DNA from: a virus
IMG/VR virus record: IMGVR_UViG_3300017917_001524
Coordinates: 124,001-188,000 of that record
Length of the DNA: 64,000 nt
Strand: one strand, 5' to 3'
Shown here: one piece after another, positions 51,011 to 59,995 of the stretch
Layout of the letters: each line of letters opens with the position of its first letter
How positions within the stretch are numbered: the first letter of the stretch is position 1
Program-made: the position numbers and the translations under genes
Notes under the pieces: model-generated
The model's database searches: none
The model's input: the letters and a program-made list of their open reading frames with translations, nothing else
Told to the model about the DNA's origin: nothing

Positions 51011-51516
51011 TTAAAATTTTAAATGTTTTAAGATCCATTATTAATGAACAATACAATTATGAGATTGTAAATAGGGATGAATTTCAAGACGCCGCATTAG
51101 AATTATCAACCTTAAATCTTGAGGACGATCAGGTTGTTTACCCCAATATTGATGGGAAAAAAAGTAAATTTTTATTTGGTGGTAACCATTATTATTTATT
51201 TATATTGGAGAGAGATTCATTACCGATTAGTGGACCATTCGAATTATATATCGAAGACGATGAGGACAATATTATCGGATTTATTCGTGGAACTAAAAAT
51301 AAAACAATAATATCTTTTAATTTTATACATATTGAAGAAAACATGAGAGGTAAAGGTATTGGTTCAGATATATATGAGAAATTTTTAAATCAAGGGTTTA
51401 TAATCAAAAGTGATAAAGAAATCACCGATAGCACGTATTCATTATACGATAAATTAGTGTTGTATGGATATAAACCATTATTGTTTCATGATGGTAGAGT
51501 TGGTCTAATGAAATAA
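51007..51516 (+). CDS. Leader-bearing GNAT-like acetyltransferase
   Basis: 169 residues. Leader MIKILNVLRSIINEQYNYE ends in I-N-E-Q. The body has IGFIRGTKNKTIISFNFIHI and ENMRGKGIGSDIYEKFL, the GNAT motif A (RGKGIG) acetyl-CoA loop. It would acetylate a host target if injected with the DNA. It is in one transcript with the endolysin and ends at a terminator. Confidence 0.65.
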   Translation: MIKILNVLRSIINEQYNYEIVNRDEFQDAALELSTLNLEDDQVVYPNIDGKKSKFLFGGNHYYLFILERDSLPISGPFELYIEDDEDNIIGFIRGTKNKTIISFNFIHIEENMRGKGIGSDIYEKFLNQGFIIKSDKEITDSTYSLYDKLVLYGYKPLLFHDGRVGLMK

Positions 51517-51548
51517 AAAACCCCACACAATATTGTGTGGGGTTTTTT
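51515..51548. terminator. Strong bidirectional terminator
   Basis: A perfect 34-base palindrome, AAAAAACCCCACACAAT joined to its complement, ending in TTTTTT. Confidence 0.85.
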
Positions 51549-51589
51549 ATTATAGGGTATTTTTAGTATTTTTAATTAAAAAGGAAAAA

Positions 51590-53485
51590 ATGTTTAAACC
51601 AAGTAAATATCAACAAGATATTTTTGATTTTATAAAAAATGATAATCGAAATGCGGTAATATCTGCCGTTGCTGGATCCGGTAAAACGACAACGTTATTA
51701 AAAACATTGGAATTAATTCCCGATCAAAAAAAGGTTTTGTTTTTGGCGTTTAATAAAAGCATTGCAAATGAGTTAAAAAATCGGATTGGTGTTAAATCAA
51801 ACATTAAAGTGTCAACAGTACACGCTTTAGGTTATAGTACAATTATGAGAAATGGTGACTCACCAGTTATCGAGAATAATAAATATGAAAAAATTTATAA
51901 TGAAATTTTCATTTCTAAAGTTAGAAATAAAGGTACGACTCTCATAATTGAAAACAATTTTAAAAAAGATACAATCAAACTAATTGATGGTTTTTTTAAA
52001 TCAATTGATGTTAAACAAGATATTAGATGGGGTGATATAAAACAGAATGTGATTAAACTATGTGATTTAGGTAGAATGTATAATGTTGATGTTACCGATA
52101 AAAAACTTGGTTTAAAACAAATAAAAGAAGTGTCAGAACATTATCATATACCAATAGAAAATAATGAACATGAATTGGCATATAATTTAATTAAAATTGG
52201 TGGGGAAGTAAAAACAAAAATTGATTTTACTGACATGATATATTTACCATTAAAAAATAATTATGAATTTGAAAAATTTGATTTTGTGTATATCGACGAA
52301 TGTCAGGACATTAACACATGTCAAAGAGAAATCATGTTAAAATCAATTAAACCTCAGAATGGTAGATTTATTGCTGTTGGGGATAAAAATCAAAGTATTT
52401 ATTCGTTTGCAGGTAGTGATGTTGAATCGTATGAAAAACTATGTTCAATTGAAAATACTATCCAATTACCATTATCATATACATATCGTTGTGGTAAAAA
52501 AATTGTTGATTTTGTTAAAGAATATAATAGTGAAATAATTGCCTTTGAAAAAAATGTTGATGGTGAAGTTTTAGATACATTTAGTTATCGTAATTTGAAA
52601 GATGGTGATATGGTTTTATGTCGTCATTCTTTTCCTGTTGTGTCATTATGTGTTAAGTTATTATCAATGAATCGAAACGCACACGTTATTGGTATCGATA
52701 CAGGTAATTTTATTATTAAGACCATTAATGATTGTAGAAAAGAAGATACTGAATTCACCATGTCAAATGTTATTAATGATTTGAAGAAAAATCTTAATAA
52801 AATAATCGATAAAATTGTGACAACACATATGATCGAAAGATCAGATGCATTAAATGAACCATCAGTTTTTATGTATGATGAAACAATTAAAATTATTGAA
52901 TCATTAACAAAAGAAAATGATACACCAGAAACTGTTATTGATAGGGTTAAAAAAATATTTAAAGAGACTAAAAATAAAGGAATATGTTTAACTACAATAC
53001 ATAAATCGAAAGGTTTAGAAGCTGATCGTGTTTTTATATTACATCCTGAATTAATGCCATCAACACAAGCAATTACAGAAACCGAAAAACAACAAGAGAA
53101 TAATTTAATATATGTTGCATATACTAGAGCAATAAAAACTTTAGGGTTTATATATGATTATAATGCGTTTACATCAATTGTTTCACTGAATAATAATTTT
53201 GTTGAATCTAATAGTAAACATATTGGTAAAATTGGGGATAAGAAAACCTTGACACTTTTAATTAAGAAAATAAAAGAAATTGATGGTAAATTTGGTAAAA
53301 CAAAAGTATTCGAAATGGTTGATGATCAAGGAAATAAGTTCTCCAAATTTGGTGAAATCGGTTATGATTATCTGATAGAAGGTAAACGAGTTGAAATGGG
53401 GTCAAAAGTATCTTTTTACGGTCAAATTAAGGATCACACAGAATTTAATGGAGAAAAAATCACACAAATTGGTAAAATTTCATAA
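51590..53485 (+). CDS. UvrD/PcrA-like superfamily 1 helicase
   Basis: 631 residues from ATG 51590; longer readings start within the terminator. SAVAGSGKTTT (about 24-34, Walker A), FDFVYIDECQDI (motif II, DECQ), GDKNQSIYSFAG (motif III), LSYTYRCGKKI (IV), TTIHKSKGLEADRVFIL (V) and IYVAYTRA (VI). A 3'-5' DNA helicase for replication or repair, Dda/UvrD style. The C-terminal 90 residues are an extra beta domain (GKFGKTKVFEMVDDQGNKFS). Confidence 0.9.
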   Translation: MFKPSKYQQDIFDFIKNDNRNAVISAVAGSGKTTTLLKTLELIPDQKKVLFLAFNKSIANELKNRIGVKSNIKVSTVHALGYSTIMRNGDSPVIENNKYEKIYNEIFISKVRNKGTTLIIENNFKKDTIKLIDGFFKSIDVKQDIRWGDIKQNVIKLCDLGRMYNVDVTDKKLGLKQIKEVSEHYHIPIENNEHELAYNLIKIGGEVKTKIDFTDMIYLPLKNNYEFEKFDFVYIDECQDINTCQREIMLKSIKPQNGRFIAVGDKNQSIYSFAGSDVESYEKLCSIENTIQLPLSYTYRCGKKIVDFVKEYNSEIIAFEKNVDGEVLDTFSYRNLKDGDMVLCRHSFPVVSLCVKLLSMNRNAHVIGIDTGNFIIKTINDCRKEDTEFTMSNVINDLKKNLNKIIDKIVTTHMIERSDALNEPSVFMYDETIKIIESLTKENDTPETVIDRVKKIFKETKNKGICLTTIHKSKGLEADRVFILHPELMPSTQAITETEKQQENNLIYVAYTRAIKTLGFIYDYNAFTSIVSLNNNFVESNSKHIGKIGDKKTLTLLIKKIKEIDGKFGKTKVFEMVDDQGNKFSKFGEIGYDYLIEGKRVEMGSKVSFYGQIKDHTEFNGEKITQIGKIS

Positions 53486-53501
53486 TAATTACCTATTTTT
53501 G
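53469..53501 (+). promoter_or_regulatory. Bacteroidetes-type promoter
   Basis: TATTTTTG at 53494-53501 with TTG at 53469-53471, 19 bases before ATG 53520. Confidence 0.45.
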
Positions 53502-53519
53502 TGAACAATAGTTAAAAAT

Positions 53520-54599
53520 ATGACAATCCAAGAGGTTAAAGATAAAGGTTTAATGTTATTTGAAGTTGTGTCGGGATCAAGGGCATATGGTACACATAAA
53601 CCAACATCCGATACCGATTATCGTGGTGTATATATATTACCGATGGAAAATCTATTGGGGTATAACTATATTCCACAAGTAAGTGATGAAACTAATGATA
53701 TCACATATTATGAGATAGGAAGGTTTCTTCAATTGTTACAATCACAAAACCCAAATATTATTGAATTATTTAATGTTTCTGATGAAAACATTATTTATAA
53801 ACATCCATTATTTGATGATATTCTACAACATAAAGAGAAGTTTTTAAGTAAGGGATGTAAAGATTCTTTTGCTGGTTATGCAATATCACAAATTAAAAAG
53901 GCTCGTGGTTTAAATAAGAAAATTGTTAACCCAATAGATAAAAAAAGAAAATCAATATTAGATTTTTGTTATGTTATTATTGGGTATAAAACCGTTTCGT
54001 TACCTGAGTTTTTATACAATACAGGATACAAACAGGAATACTGTGGTTTGGTTAATATTGACCATGCTAGAGACACATACGCATTATTTTATGATGATAC
54101 GATTGGTAGGATTCTTGGGTATCGTGGAATTACAAATGTTAATGACACTTCGAATGAAGTTAGATTAAGTTCAGTAGAAAAAGGACAGGAACCAATCGCA
54201 ACAATGATTTATAATAAAGATGGTTACACAAAATACTGTAAAGATTATAAAGAGTATTGGGATTGGGTTGAAAAACGAAACGAAGATCGATACAATACAA
54301 ATATTGAACATGGTAAAAATTACGACAGTAAAAACATGATGCATTGTATTCGATTAACTAGAATGGCCATTGAAATTGCGAAAGAAAAAAAAGTGATTGT
54401 AAAACGACCAGATGCCAATGAACTTTTGAAAATCCGAAATGGTGAGGTGGATTATAATGACTTGTTAAATGAAGCAACAATGTCAATAGAATTGATTGAT
54501 GATTTATATCAAAAATCTGACCTACCTGATAGTGTTGATTCACACTTTGTAAATGATTTATTAATTAGTTTTAGAAAGAAATATTATGGGGTTAAATAA
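53520..54599 (+). CDS. RlaP-type nucleotidyltransferase (RNA-repair polymerase-beta family)
   Basis: 359 residues. VVSGSRAYGTHKPTSDTDYR (GS at 19-20, DxD at 31-33) is the nucleotidyltransferase metal site, followed by GVYILPMENLLGY typical of the COG3541/RlaP group, and YTKYCKDYKEYWDWVEKRN. RlaP proteins are associated with RNA ligase repair operons. It is 8 kb from the ligase here but fits the same repair role. It overlaps the next gene by 14 bases. Confidence 0.85.
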   Translation: MTIQEVKDKGLMLFEVVSGSRAYGTHKPTSDTDYRGVYILPMENLLGYNYIPQVSDETNDITYYEIGRFLQLLQSQNPNIIELFNVSDENIIYKHPLFDDILQHKEKFLSKGCKDSFAGYAISQIKKARGLNKKIVNPIDKKRKSILDFCYVIIGYKTVSLPEFLYNTGYKQEYCGLVNIDHARDTYALFYDDTIGRILGYRGITNVNDTSNEVRLSSVEKGQEPIATMIYNKDGYTKYCKDYKEYWDWVEKRNEDRYNTNIEHGKNYDSKNMMHCIRLTRMAIEIAKEKKVIVKRPDANELLKIRNGEVDYNDLLNEATMSIELIDDLYQKSDLPDSVDSHFVNDLLISFRKKYYGVK

Positions 54600-55233
54600 T
54601 TCGTTAAAAATTAGGGAATTTTTATCTTTTGGTGAAAACGATTTTTATTTCGTACAACTAATCAAAAGAAGAAAGGATAATCCTGAAATGTTAAAAGATG
54701 TAAAAGTAATTAGATCTTATTATATCAATTCATTTGATGATTACGACAAACTAATCCCTAAAATTATTGAAACATGTGATAATGAAAATTGTCGCGCATA
54801 TATTCGTTTAAACAAAAGGAATTATGATAAACTTGCGTTGAAACTTATCTCAGAAACCGCACAACTAGCATCTAATAGTAATGATTTGAGAAGTTTACCA
54901 AATCTGTTTGATTCTGTTGCTGGACAATTTTCATCTGATCCTGATAAGAAATGGATTGTAGATGTTGATTGGAAAGATCTCGAAAATATAAATGAATTTA
55001 TTATTGATGGTGACATTTTTAATATTGTTAATGGTATTCCTGAAATAGTTCATTTGTTTTCAACATTGAAGGACTTACAAGTTGGTGCAAATAAAGATCC
55101 TCTGTTAGAATTGATTAAAACTAAAAATGGTTTTCATGTGGTAACAAGACCATTCAACCTCCATTTATTTAGTAAGACTTTCCCCAATTTACAAGTACAT
55201 AAAGATAATATGTCAATAATTTATTGTCCGTGA
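54586..55233 (+). CDS. Unidentified protein, PrimPol-like hint
   Basis: 215 residues. NENCRAYIRLNKRNYDKLAL, KKWIVDVDWKDLENI and KTKNGFHVVTRPFNLHLF resemble the core strand order of archaeo-eukaryotic primase proteins (D-x-D like VDVDW and a GFH strand), but the match is weak. No clear assignment. Confidence 0.5.
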   Translation: MGLNNSLKIREFLSFGENDFYFVQLIKRRKDNPEMLKDVKVIRSYYINSFDDYDKLIPKIIETCDNENCRAYIRLNKRNYDKLALKLISETAQLASNSNDLRSLPNLFDSVAGQFSSDPDKKWIVDVDWKDLENINEFIIDGDIFNIVNGIPEIVHLFSTLKDLQVGANKDPLLELIKTKNGFHVVTRPFNLHLFSKTFPNLQVHKDNMSIIYCP

Positions 55234-55355
55234 AAAAATATTTTAAATTAAAAATCGTAAAATATTGTGAGTGTGGTAATTACCAATCAAAACCAAACGA
55301 CCACAATATTTGTAAAAATTGTAATCGTAGAAAAAAACAAAAAAAACTAAAATGA
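55230..55355 (+). CDS. Small zinc-ribbon protein (GTG start)
   Basis: 41 residues from GTG 55230 (overlapping the previous stop) to TGA 55353-55355. YCECGNYQS and CKNCNRRKKQKK give a CxC/CxxC zinc knuckle and a basic tail. The overlaps on both sides (4 bases each) support a real gene. Confidence 0.55.
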   Translation: MKKYFKLKIVKYCECGNYQSKPNDHNICKNCNRRKKQKKLK

Positions 55356-55897
55356 AAACAATTGAAGTAAGTGACGAAATGTATGATAAACTAATTGACT
55401 TGGCAAATGAAATGACAACACAAGATCCAAGAGGGACTAGAATGCCACATATGTTTCAGATCAGAACAAAATATAAAGAATATGATTGGGGGTTAAATGG
55501 TGATAACAGATGTTATATTGATGATGAGGGGGAAGAAATTGAATCACATCAAGATCTCATCAATTATCTAAATAATAATGACATAGAATACCCTTCAGAC
55601 ATTGAAAAAATGTGGGAAGATTCCTGGTGGGTAAGTGAAGATAAAAATTTTATTAATCAAGATTTAAACGATTTTCTAAACAATGTTTTACCAAACTTAA
55701 AAGAATGTTCATTTAGTTGGAGATATAAATATGAAAATATGTTTTTTACTGAGAAAGGATGTAAGAAACATATTGAATTAAATCATTATCATTACTCCGA
55801 TCCTGTTGATTACTTAAATCATGCATGGAGGAATCCTGAAATGGAGTTAATTTCAACGTTCCTCTGTGGGTTAGTAAATAAAAAAATGTATATATAA
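55352..55897 (+). CDS. Unidentified acidic protein
   Basis: 181 residues with many Asp/Glu/Trp (IEKMWEDSWWVSEDKNFINQ) and a C-terminal LNHAWRNPEMELISTFL. Not recognised. Linked to the zinc-ribbon gene by a 4-base overlap. Confidence 0.6.
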   Translation: MKTIEVSDEMYDKLIDLANEMTTQDPRGTRMPHMFQIRTKYKEYDWGLNGDNRCYIDDEGEEIESHQDLINYLNNNDIEYPSDIEKMWEDSWWVSEDKNFINQDLNDFLNNVLPNLKECSFSWRYKYENMFFTEKGCKKHIELNHYHYSDPVDYLNHAWRNPEMELISTFLCGLVNKKMYI

Positions 55898-55898
55898 T

Positions 55899-56093
55899 AT
55901 GAAAAAGAAAAAGAATGAGAAACAAATTATTTTTTGTGGGGTTACAAATTCAGACGGATCACCCGCAAAGTTAACAGAAGATGAAAAAAATAAATTTCTT
56001 AAAAATATGGGTGGAGATCAATATCATGCTGTTTACTGTGACACACCACCAATAATTACATTATCAATCAATAACAATGCCGAAAGAAATTGA
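55899..56093 (+). CDS. Unidentified small protein
   Basis: 64 residues, Lys-rich N-terminus (MKKKKNEKQIIFCGVTNSDG). Overlaps the CYTH gene by 17 bases. Not recognised. Confidence 0.55.
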   Translation: MKKKKNEKQIIFCGVTNSDGSPAKLTEDEKNKFLKNMGGDQYHAVYCDTPPIITLSINNNAERN

Positions 56094-56532
56094 ACGTAAA
56101 TTTTTATTAGATAAACCTATTCCATGGGATTTAGGTGAACAAAAATTAATTAAACAGGGATATTTGTTCATTAATAAAAATAAATACATGAGGGTTAGGA
56201 TCATTGATCACACCGCATATTTGTGTTTAAAATTCACGAAAGAAAAAGTTAGAGATGAATACGAATATGAAATCCCATTAATAGATGGTTTAGAAATTCT
56301 TAGTAAATGTCAATATGTGATAGAAAAAATACGTAATACAATTAAACCAATCGGGCATGAATATACTATTGATATTGACACATATCCAAACAACATTGTG
56401 GTTGCTGAAGTTGAATTTAAAACACTGAATGATTGTAATCAATTCAACCCGTTTGATTGGTTCGGTGATGAAATTACAGGAAATAAAGAATATTCGAATA
56501 TCACATTGGCAAAACAAAAATTATTATTCTGA
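56077..56532 (+). CDS. CYTH-domain phosphohydrolase
   Basis: 151 residues starting PKEIERKFLLD, the EIERKF signature of the CYTH triphosphate-tunnel fold, with YMRVRIIDHTAYLCLKFTKE and VVAEVEFKTLN providing the alternating charged strands. Probable triphosphatase for thiamine triphosphate, inorganic triphosphate or RNA 5' ends. Given the RNA-repair set, an RNA role is possible. Confidence 0.88.
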   Translation: MPKEIERKFLLDKPIPWDLGEQKLIKQGYLFINKNKYMRVRIIDHTAYLCLKFTKEKVRDEYEYEIPLIDGLEILSKCQYVIEKIRNTIKPIGHEYTIDIDTYPNNIVVAEVEFKTLNDCNQFNPFDWFGDEITGNKEYSNITLAKQKLLF

Positions 56533-56535
56533 TTT

Positions 56536-56566
56536 TTGTTTTTTTAATAATAAATCATTATCTTTA
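56536..56566 (+). promoter_or_regulatory. Host-type promoter
   Basis: TATCTTTA at 56559-56566 with TTG at 56536-56538, spacing 20; 21 bases before ATG 56587. Confidence 0.45.
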
Positions 56567-56586
56567 GTCAATAAAAATTTTTAAAA

Positions 56587-57528
56587 ATGTCATCAAAAAT
56601 TAAAGAATTACGTACTAACCCATCACACATTATCAATTTTATTGATATTATTACACATATTACACCATCGAAAAAAACAAAATATGTTGAATTACTATTT
56701 AAAATGATTAAAAACACAGATGGTTTTGACCTATATACGTTAGAAATTAAATCATGGCTAATAAATAACTATAACATAGACAAAAATTTTGTTGAAGATT
56801 TATCTGACATACAGTTAGTACTTGTTTATAAATTTTTAGATGGTTTGTTTAATAAAGAAGATATTGATGCGTATCAACTATTTTGTGATTACAATGAACG
56901 TAATATGGTAAAAAATAATGATATAACAAAAATTAATTCATTTACCGAAATTAAAAAAATTGTTGATATTGTTAAAATATTAGACGAACATAAGAAATTT
57001 GAAAAACAAGTTAAAAATATATTTAATGATGATGAATGGTTAATAATTAGACCATTGACATTTGAATCATCATTAAAGTACGGTGCAAATACTAAATGGT
57101 GTACCGCGATGAAAAACGAATCAAATTATTTTTCAAAATATGTTTCAAACGGGATTTTAATATACACAATAAACAAAAACAATGGATTAAAGGTTGCAAC
57201 ACATTTTGAATTATCATCAAATGATTTAACTTTTTGGAATCAAGAGGATACTAGAGTAGATTCGTTGAATTCAAAATTACCATTGGAAATTGTTCTTAAA
57301 ATAATGAATGAATTGAATAATAACCCACAAAGTAATTATGATTTAATGTCTATCGAACAAAAAAGAAAAATTGATGATGGTAACCAATTAAAAAAACTAA
57401 GTGATATGAGGGATTTGATTCATGCTGAAAACCCAGTACCTACGGCACAAGAAAATGATTATATTTCTAATGATGTCATGATGTATGGTGGAGCTGATGT
57501 TGAAACAGATTCTGGTAATAATTTTTAA
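56587..57528 (+). CDS. Phage protein with KYGANTKWCT motif
   Basis: 313 residues. Helical N-terminal half, then EWLIIRPLTFESSLKYGANT followed by KWCTA, a motif recurring in large-phage proteins, and a beta region (GILIYTINKNNGLKVATHFE). The conserved Lys-Trp-Cys resembles the Cys site of PcfJ-type proteins, but the relation is uncertain. C-terminus acidic. Function unknown. Confidence 0.6.
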   Translation: MSSKIKELRTNPSHIINFIDIITHITPSKKTKYVELLFKMIKNTDGFDLYTLEIKSWLINNYNIDKNFVEDLSDIQLVLVYKFLDGLFNKEDIDAYQLFCDYNERNMVKNNDITKINSFTEIKKIVDIVKILDEHKKFEKQVKNIFNDDEWLIIRPLTFESSLKYGANTKWCTAMKNESNYFSKYVSNGILIYTINKNNGLKVATHFELSSNDLTFWNQEDTRVDSLNSKLPLEIVLKIMNELNNNPQSNYDLMSIEQKRKIDDGNQLKKLSDMRDLIHAENPVPTAQENDYISNDVMMYGGADVETDSGNNF

Positions 57529-57550
57529 AAACACACATAAAATATATTAA

Positions 57551-58363
57551 ATGGGACTTGACATCTATTTGTATCGTTATGATGATTACAATAAAACAAA
57601 AGAACTTACCGATGAATATAATCGGAGACAAAAAGAAATTTGGGATGGTAATGATGAAGATGAAAAATATAACCTTTTAACAGATGAACAGAAGGATGAA
57701 TATCGTAACAAAATACATGAAATGGCTATATCTTTGGGTTTAGATAAATGGGGGGATCATGTTGATGGTAAGGAACGTTGTGAATTTGATTCAATATACT
57801 ATCCTGATCATTTGTTTAAAGTTGGGTACTTCAGGAGTTCATATAATGAAGGTGGAATTGAACGGATACTAAGGAACTTAGGTTTACCAACAATGAATGA
57901 TATATTTGAACATAATGACGAATATCATTTTCAACCAAATTGGGAACGATCACTAATTAATTTAAAAAATTTAATTGATGAATTCAAAAAGAAAGGTGCA
58001 TATCGTGTCCATTGTGTTTCGAAAAATATCTTTCAAGAACCAACAATTAATTCTGAAAAAGAGGCGTTAGGTGCATTTATTAATGAGTTGGAACAAGAAA
58101 AAGAAAAACGTGAAAAATACCCTGATAGTGAAAGATTCAACTATTCTAATATTGTTGGTGAATTCATGTTTAATGAACCAACTAAGGTATTAGCATTTAT
58201 ACCTGGAAAACAAGATCTGTTTGGTAAAAGAGATTGTGTTTATGTTGTTACTGAAAGTGATAACACATGGTATTTACAAGCGTTAGAAATTATTCAGGAA
58301 ACGATTGAATGGGTATTATCAAAAGAAAACAAAGAACAATATTATTTACACTGGTCAGGTTAA
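57551..58363 (+). CDS. Phage protein of the MGxDI family (larger form)
   Basis: 270 residues beginning MGLDIYLYRYDDYNKTKEL, with DHLFKVGYFRSSYNEGGIER and NWERSLINLKNLIDEFKKK. Shares its opening with 28638 and the cassette protein at 61125. Common in phages; function unknown. Confidence 0.65.
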   Translation: MGLDIYLYRYDDYNKTKELTDEYNRRQKEIWDGNDEDEKYNLLTDEQKDEYRNKIHEMAISLGLDKWGDHVDGKERCEFDSIYYPDHLFKVGYFRSSYNEGGIERILRNLGLPTMNDIFEHNDEYHFQPNWERSLINLKNLIDEFKKKGAYRVHCVSKNIFQEPTINSEKEALGAFINELEQEKEKREKYPDSERFNYSNIVGEFMFNEPTKVLAFIPGKQDLFGKRDCVYVVTESDNTWYLQALEIIQETIEWVLSKENKEQYYLHWSG

Positions 58364-58367
58364 AATT

Positions 58368-58823
58368 ATGGAAACGTTAAAACAAAAAATACAAGCGGAT
58401 TTTATAACCGCAATGAAAGCAAAAGACGAAAAAACAAAGTCAGCATTAAGTGGTCTTAAAGCAAAAATTACCGAATCTGAAAAGAGTAAAGGTAATGTTG
58501 AACTTTCAGACGATGATGTTATTAAAGTAATTACAACGGCAATTAAACAACGTAAACAATCTGTTGAAGAATTTACAGGTGGTAATCGTTTGGATTTAGT
58601 TGAAAAAGAACAAAGTGAAATCGAAGTACTTGAAAGATATATGCCTAAACAAATGACTGAACAAGAAATTGAAACAGTCATTAAAGAAATATTGAGTGGT
58701 TTTGACGTGGGAACTAACAAACAAAGATTAGTCGGTCAAACAATTGGAACATTTAATAAAAAGTATATTGGGAGGGCAGATAACTCTTTGGTTAAACAAA
58801 TAGTTGAAAGATTAACAATGTAA
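58368..58823 (+). CDS. GatB/YqeY domain protein
   Basis: 151 residues from ATG 58368; an upstream frame extends into the previous gene. AMKAKDEKTKSALSGLKAKI, EEFTGGNRLDLVEKEQSEIE, LERYMPKQMTEQEIE are YqeY landmarks, and GQTIGTFNKKYIGRADNSLV the C-terminal part. The domain is tRNA-binding in GatB amidotransferase. The free-standing form is of unknown role and may bind tRNA, fitting the tRNA-repair theme. Confidence 0.88.
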   Translation: METLKQKIQADFITAMKAKDEKTKSALSGLKAKITESEKSKGNVELSDDDVIKVITTAIKQRKQSVEEFTGGNRLDLVEKEQSEIEVLERYMPKQMTEQEIETVIKEILSGFDVGTNKQRLVGQTIGTFNKKYIGRADNSLVKQIVERLTM

Positions 58824-58828
58824 ATGAA

Positions 58829-58854
58829 AAACCATTACATAATTGTAATGGTTT
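58829..58854 (+). terminator. Hairpin terminator
   Basis: AAACCATTACA-TAAT-TGTAATGGTTT, a perfect 11-bp stem followed by a T-rich stretch. Confidence 0.7.
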
Positions 58855-58897
58855 ATTTTATATATTGGGAGGTAAAACCAACAAAAAAAATTATAAA

Positions 58898-59461
58898 ATG
58901 GAAAAAAATATTAGTACGTTAATTATACACCCACATGATCCATCAACGTTGTTTTTAAAAACAATATATGAATCCATACCAAATAAAACATTAGTTGATG
59001 GTTTTGTAACCAAAGATGAATTATGGTCAATGGTTGATTCGCATGATAGAGTTATGATGATGGGTCATGGTTCACCACTTGGTTTGTTTTCAGTTGGACA
59101 GTTTTATGGTGTTCATCCGAGTGGTTATATTATTGATCATACATTTGTAGAATTATTAAGAAAAAAAACTAATAATGTGTTCATTTGGTGTAATGCAGAT
59201 ATCTTTGTGGAAAGATATGAATTAGAGGGGTTTTACACTGGAATGTTTATTTCGGAAGTAGATGAAGCCACATATTGTGGTGTTTTTGGTACTGATCAAG
59301 AATTGATTGATGAGTCTAATAATGGTTTTTGTAATATTATTGCAAAATACATTAATGAGGATAAAACAATAATTCATGAAAATGTTGTTAAAGAATATGG
59401 TGAAATTGCTAATCAAAATCCAGTTGCATATTACAATAATTTAAGACTTTATAAATCATAA
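58898..59461 (+). CDS. Caspase-like fold candidate, unidentified
   Basis: 187 residues from ATG 58898. VMMMGHGSPLGLFSV places a His-Gly after a strand and NVFIWCNADIFVERY places a Cys after the next core strand, the H..C order of caspase-like and CHAT peptidases. GMFISEVDEATYCGV follows. The family is seen in bacteria and phages but has no established activity. It may be a protease acting on host proteins. Confidence 0.55.
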   Translation: MEKNISTLIIHPHDPSTLFLKTIYESIPNKTLVDGFVTKDELWSMVDSHDRVMMMGHGSPLGLFSVGQFYGVHPSGYIIDHTFVELLRKKTNNVFIWCNADIFVERYELEGFYTGMFISEVDEATYCGVFGTDQELIDESNNGFCNIIAKYINEDKTIIHENVVKEYGEIANQNPVAYYNNLRLYKS

Positions 59462-59465
59462 AATA

Positions 59466-59990
59466 ATGACAACAAATTACGATAAACTAATAATGGAAGC
59501 AAAAATGATTTCTAATTTAGTACATAGAAATCAGGTATATGATATGTTTCCATATGAAAAACATATTGAAGATGTTGTATCAATATTGAGGGATCATGGA
59601 TACTTTGGTGATGATATTATTTCAGGTTATTTGCACGATTCAATTGAAGATGGAGATCTTACCTATAATAAGATAAAAAAGGTTTTTGGATATAATGTTG
59701 CGGAAATTGTATTAGCATGTACAGATCCATCAGACGCTAGAAACCGGAAAGAAAAAAAGGAACGTGTTATGGTTAAACTTATACAGTACCCAAAGGCAAT
59801 CCCAACAAAATTGGCGGACAGGATAGCAAATTTAGAACATAGTATTAGGATGCAAAATACTGATAAATCTGAAATGTATTTAAATGAACACACAACATTT
59901 AAATCTAAATTATATGTACCAAATGAACACACAACATTATGGGAAAGACTTGAAAAATCTATTTATTTATTAAAAGATATTAGTTATTAA
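59466..59990 (+). CDS. HD-domain hydrolase, (p)ppGpp hydrolase (SpoT/MESH1)-like
   Basis: 174 residues. HRNQVYDMFPYEKHIEDVVS, ISGYLHDSIEDGDLTYNKIK, VAEIVLACTDP and TKLADRIANLEH match the HD hydrolase half of RelA/SpoT proteins, with HDxxED and the RxxKxADxxxN-like site. It may degrade (p)ppGpp or another alarmone to block stringent-response defences. A general nucleotide pyrophosphohydrolase is the alternative. Confidence 0.8.
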   Translation: MTTNYDKLIMEAKMISNLVHRNQVYDMFPYEKHIEDVVSILRDHGYFGDDIISGYLHDSIEDGDLTYNKIKKVFGYNVAEIVLACTDPSDARNRKEKKERVMVKLIQYPKAIPTKLADRIANLEHSIRMQNTDKSEMYLNEHTTFKSKLYVPNEHTTLWERLEKSIYLLKDISY

Positions 59991-59995
59991 TTTTT

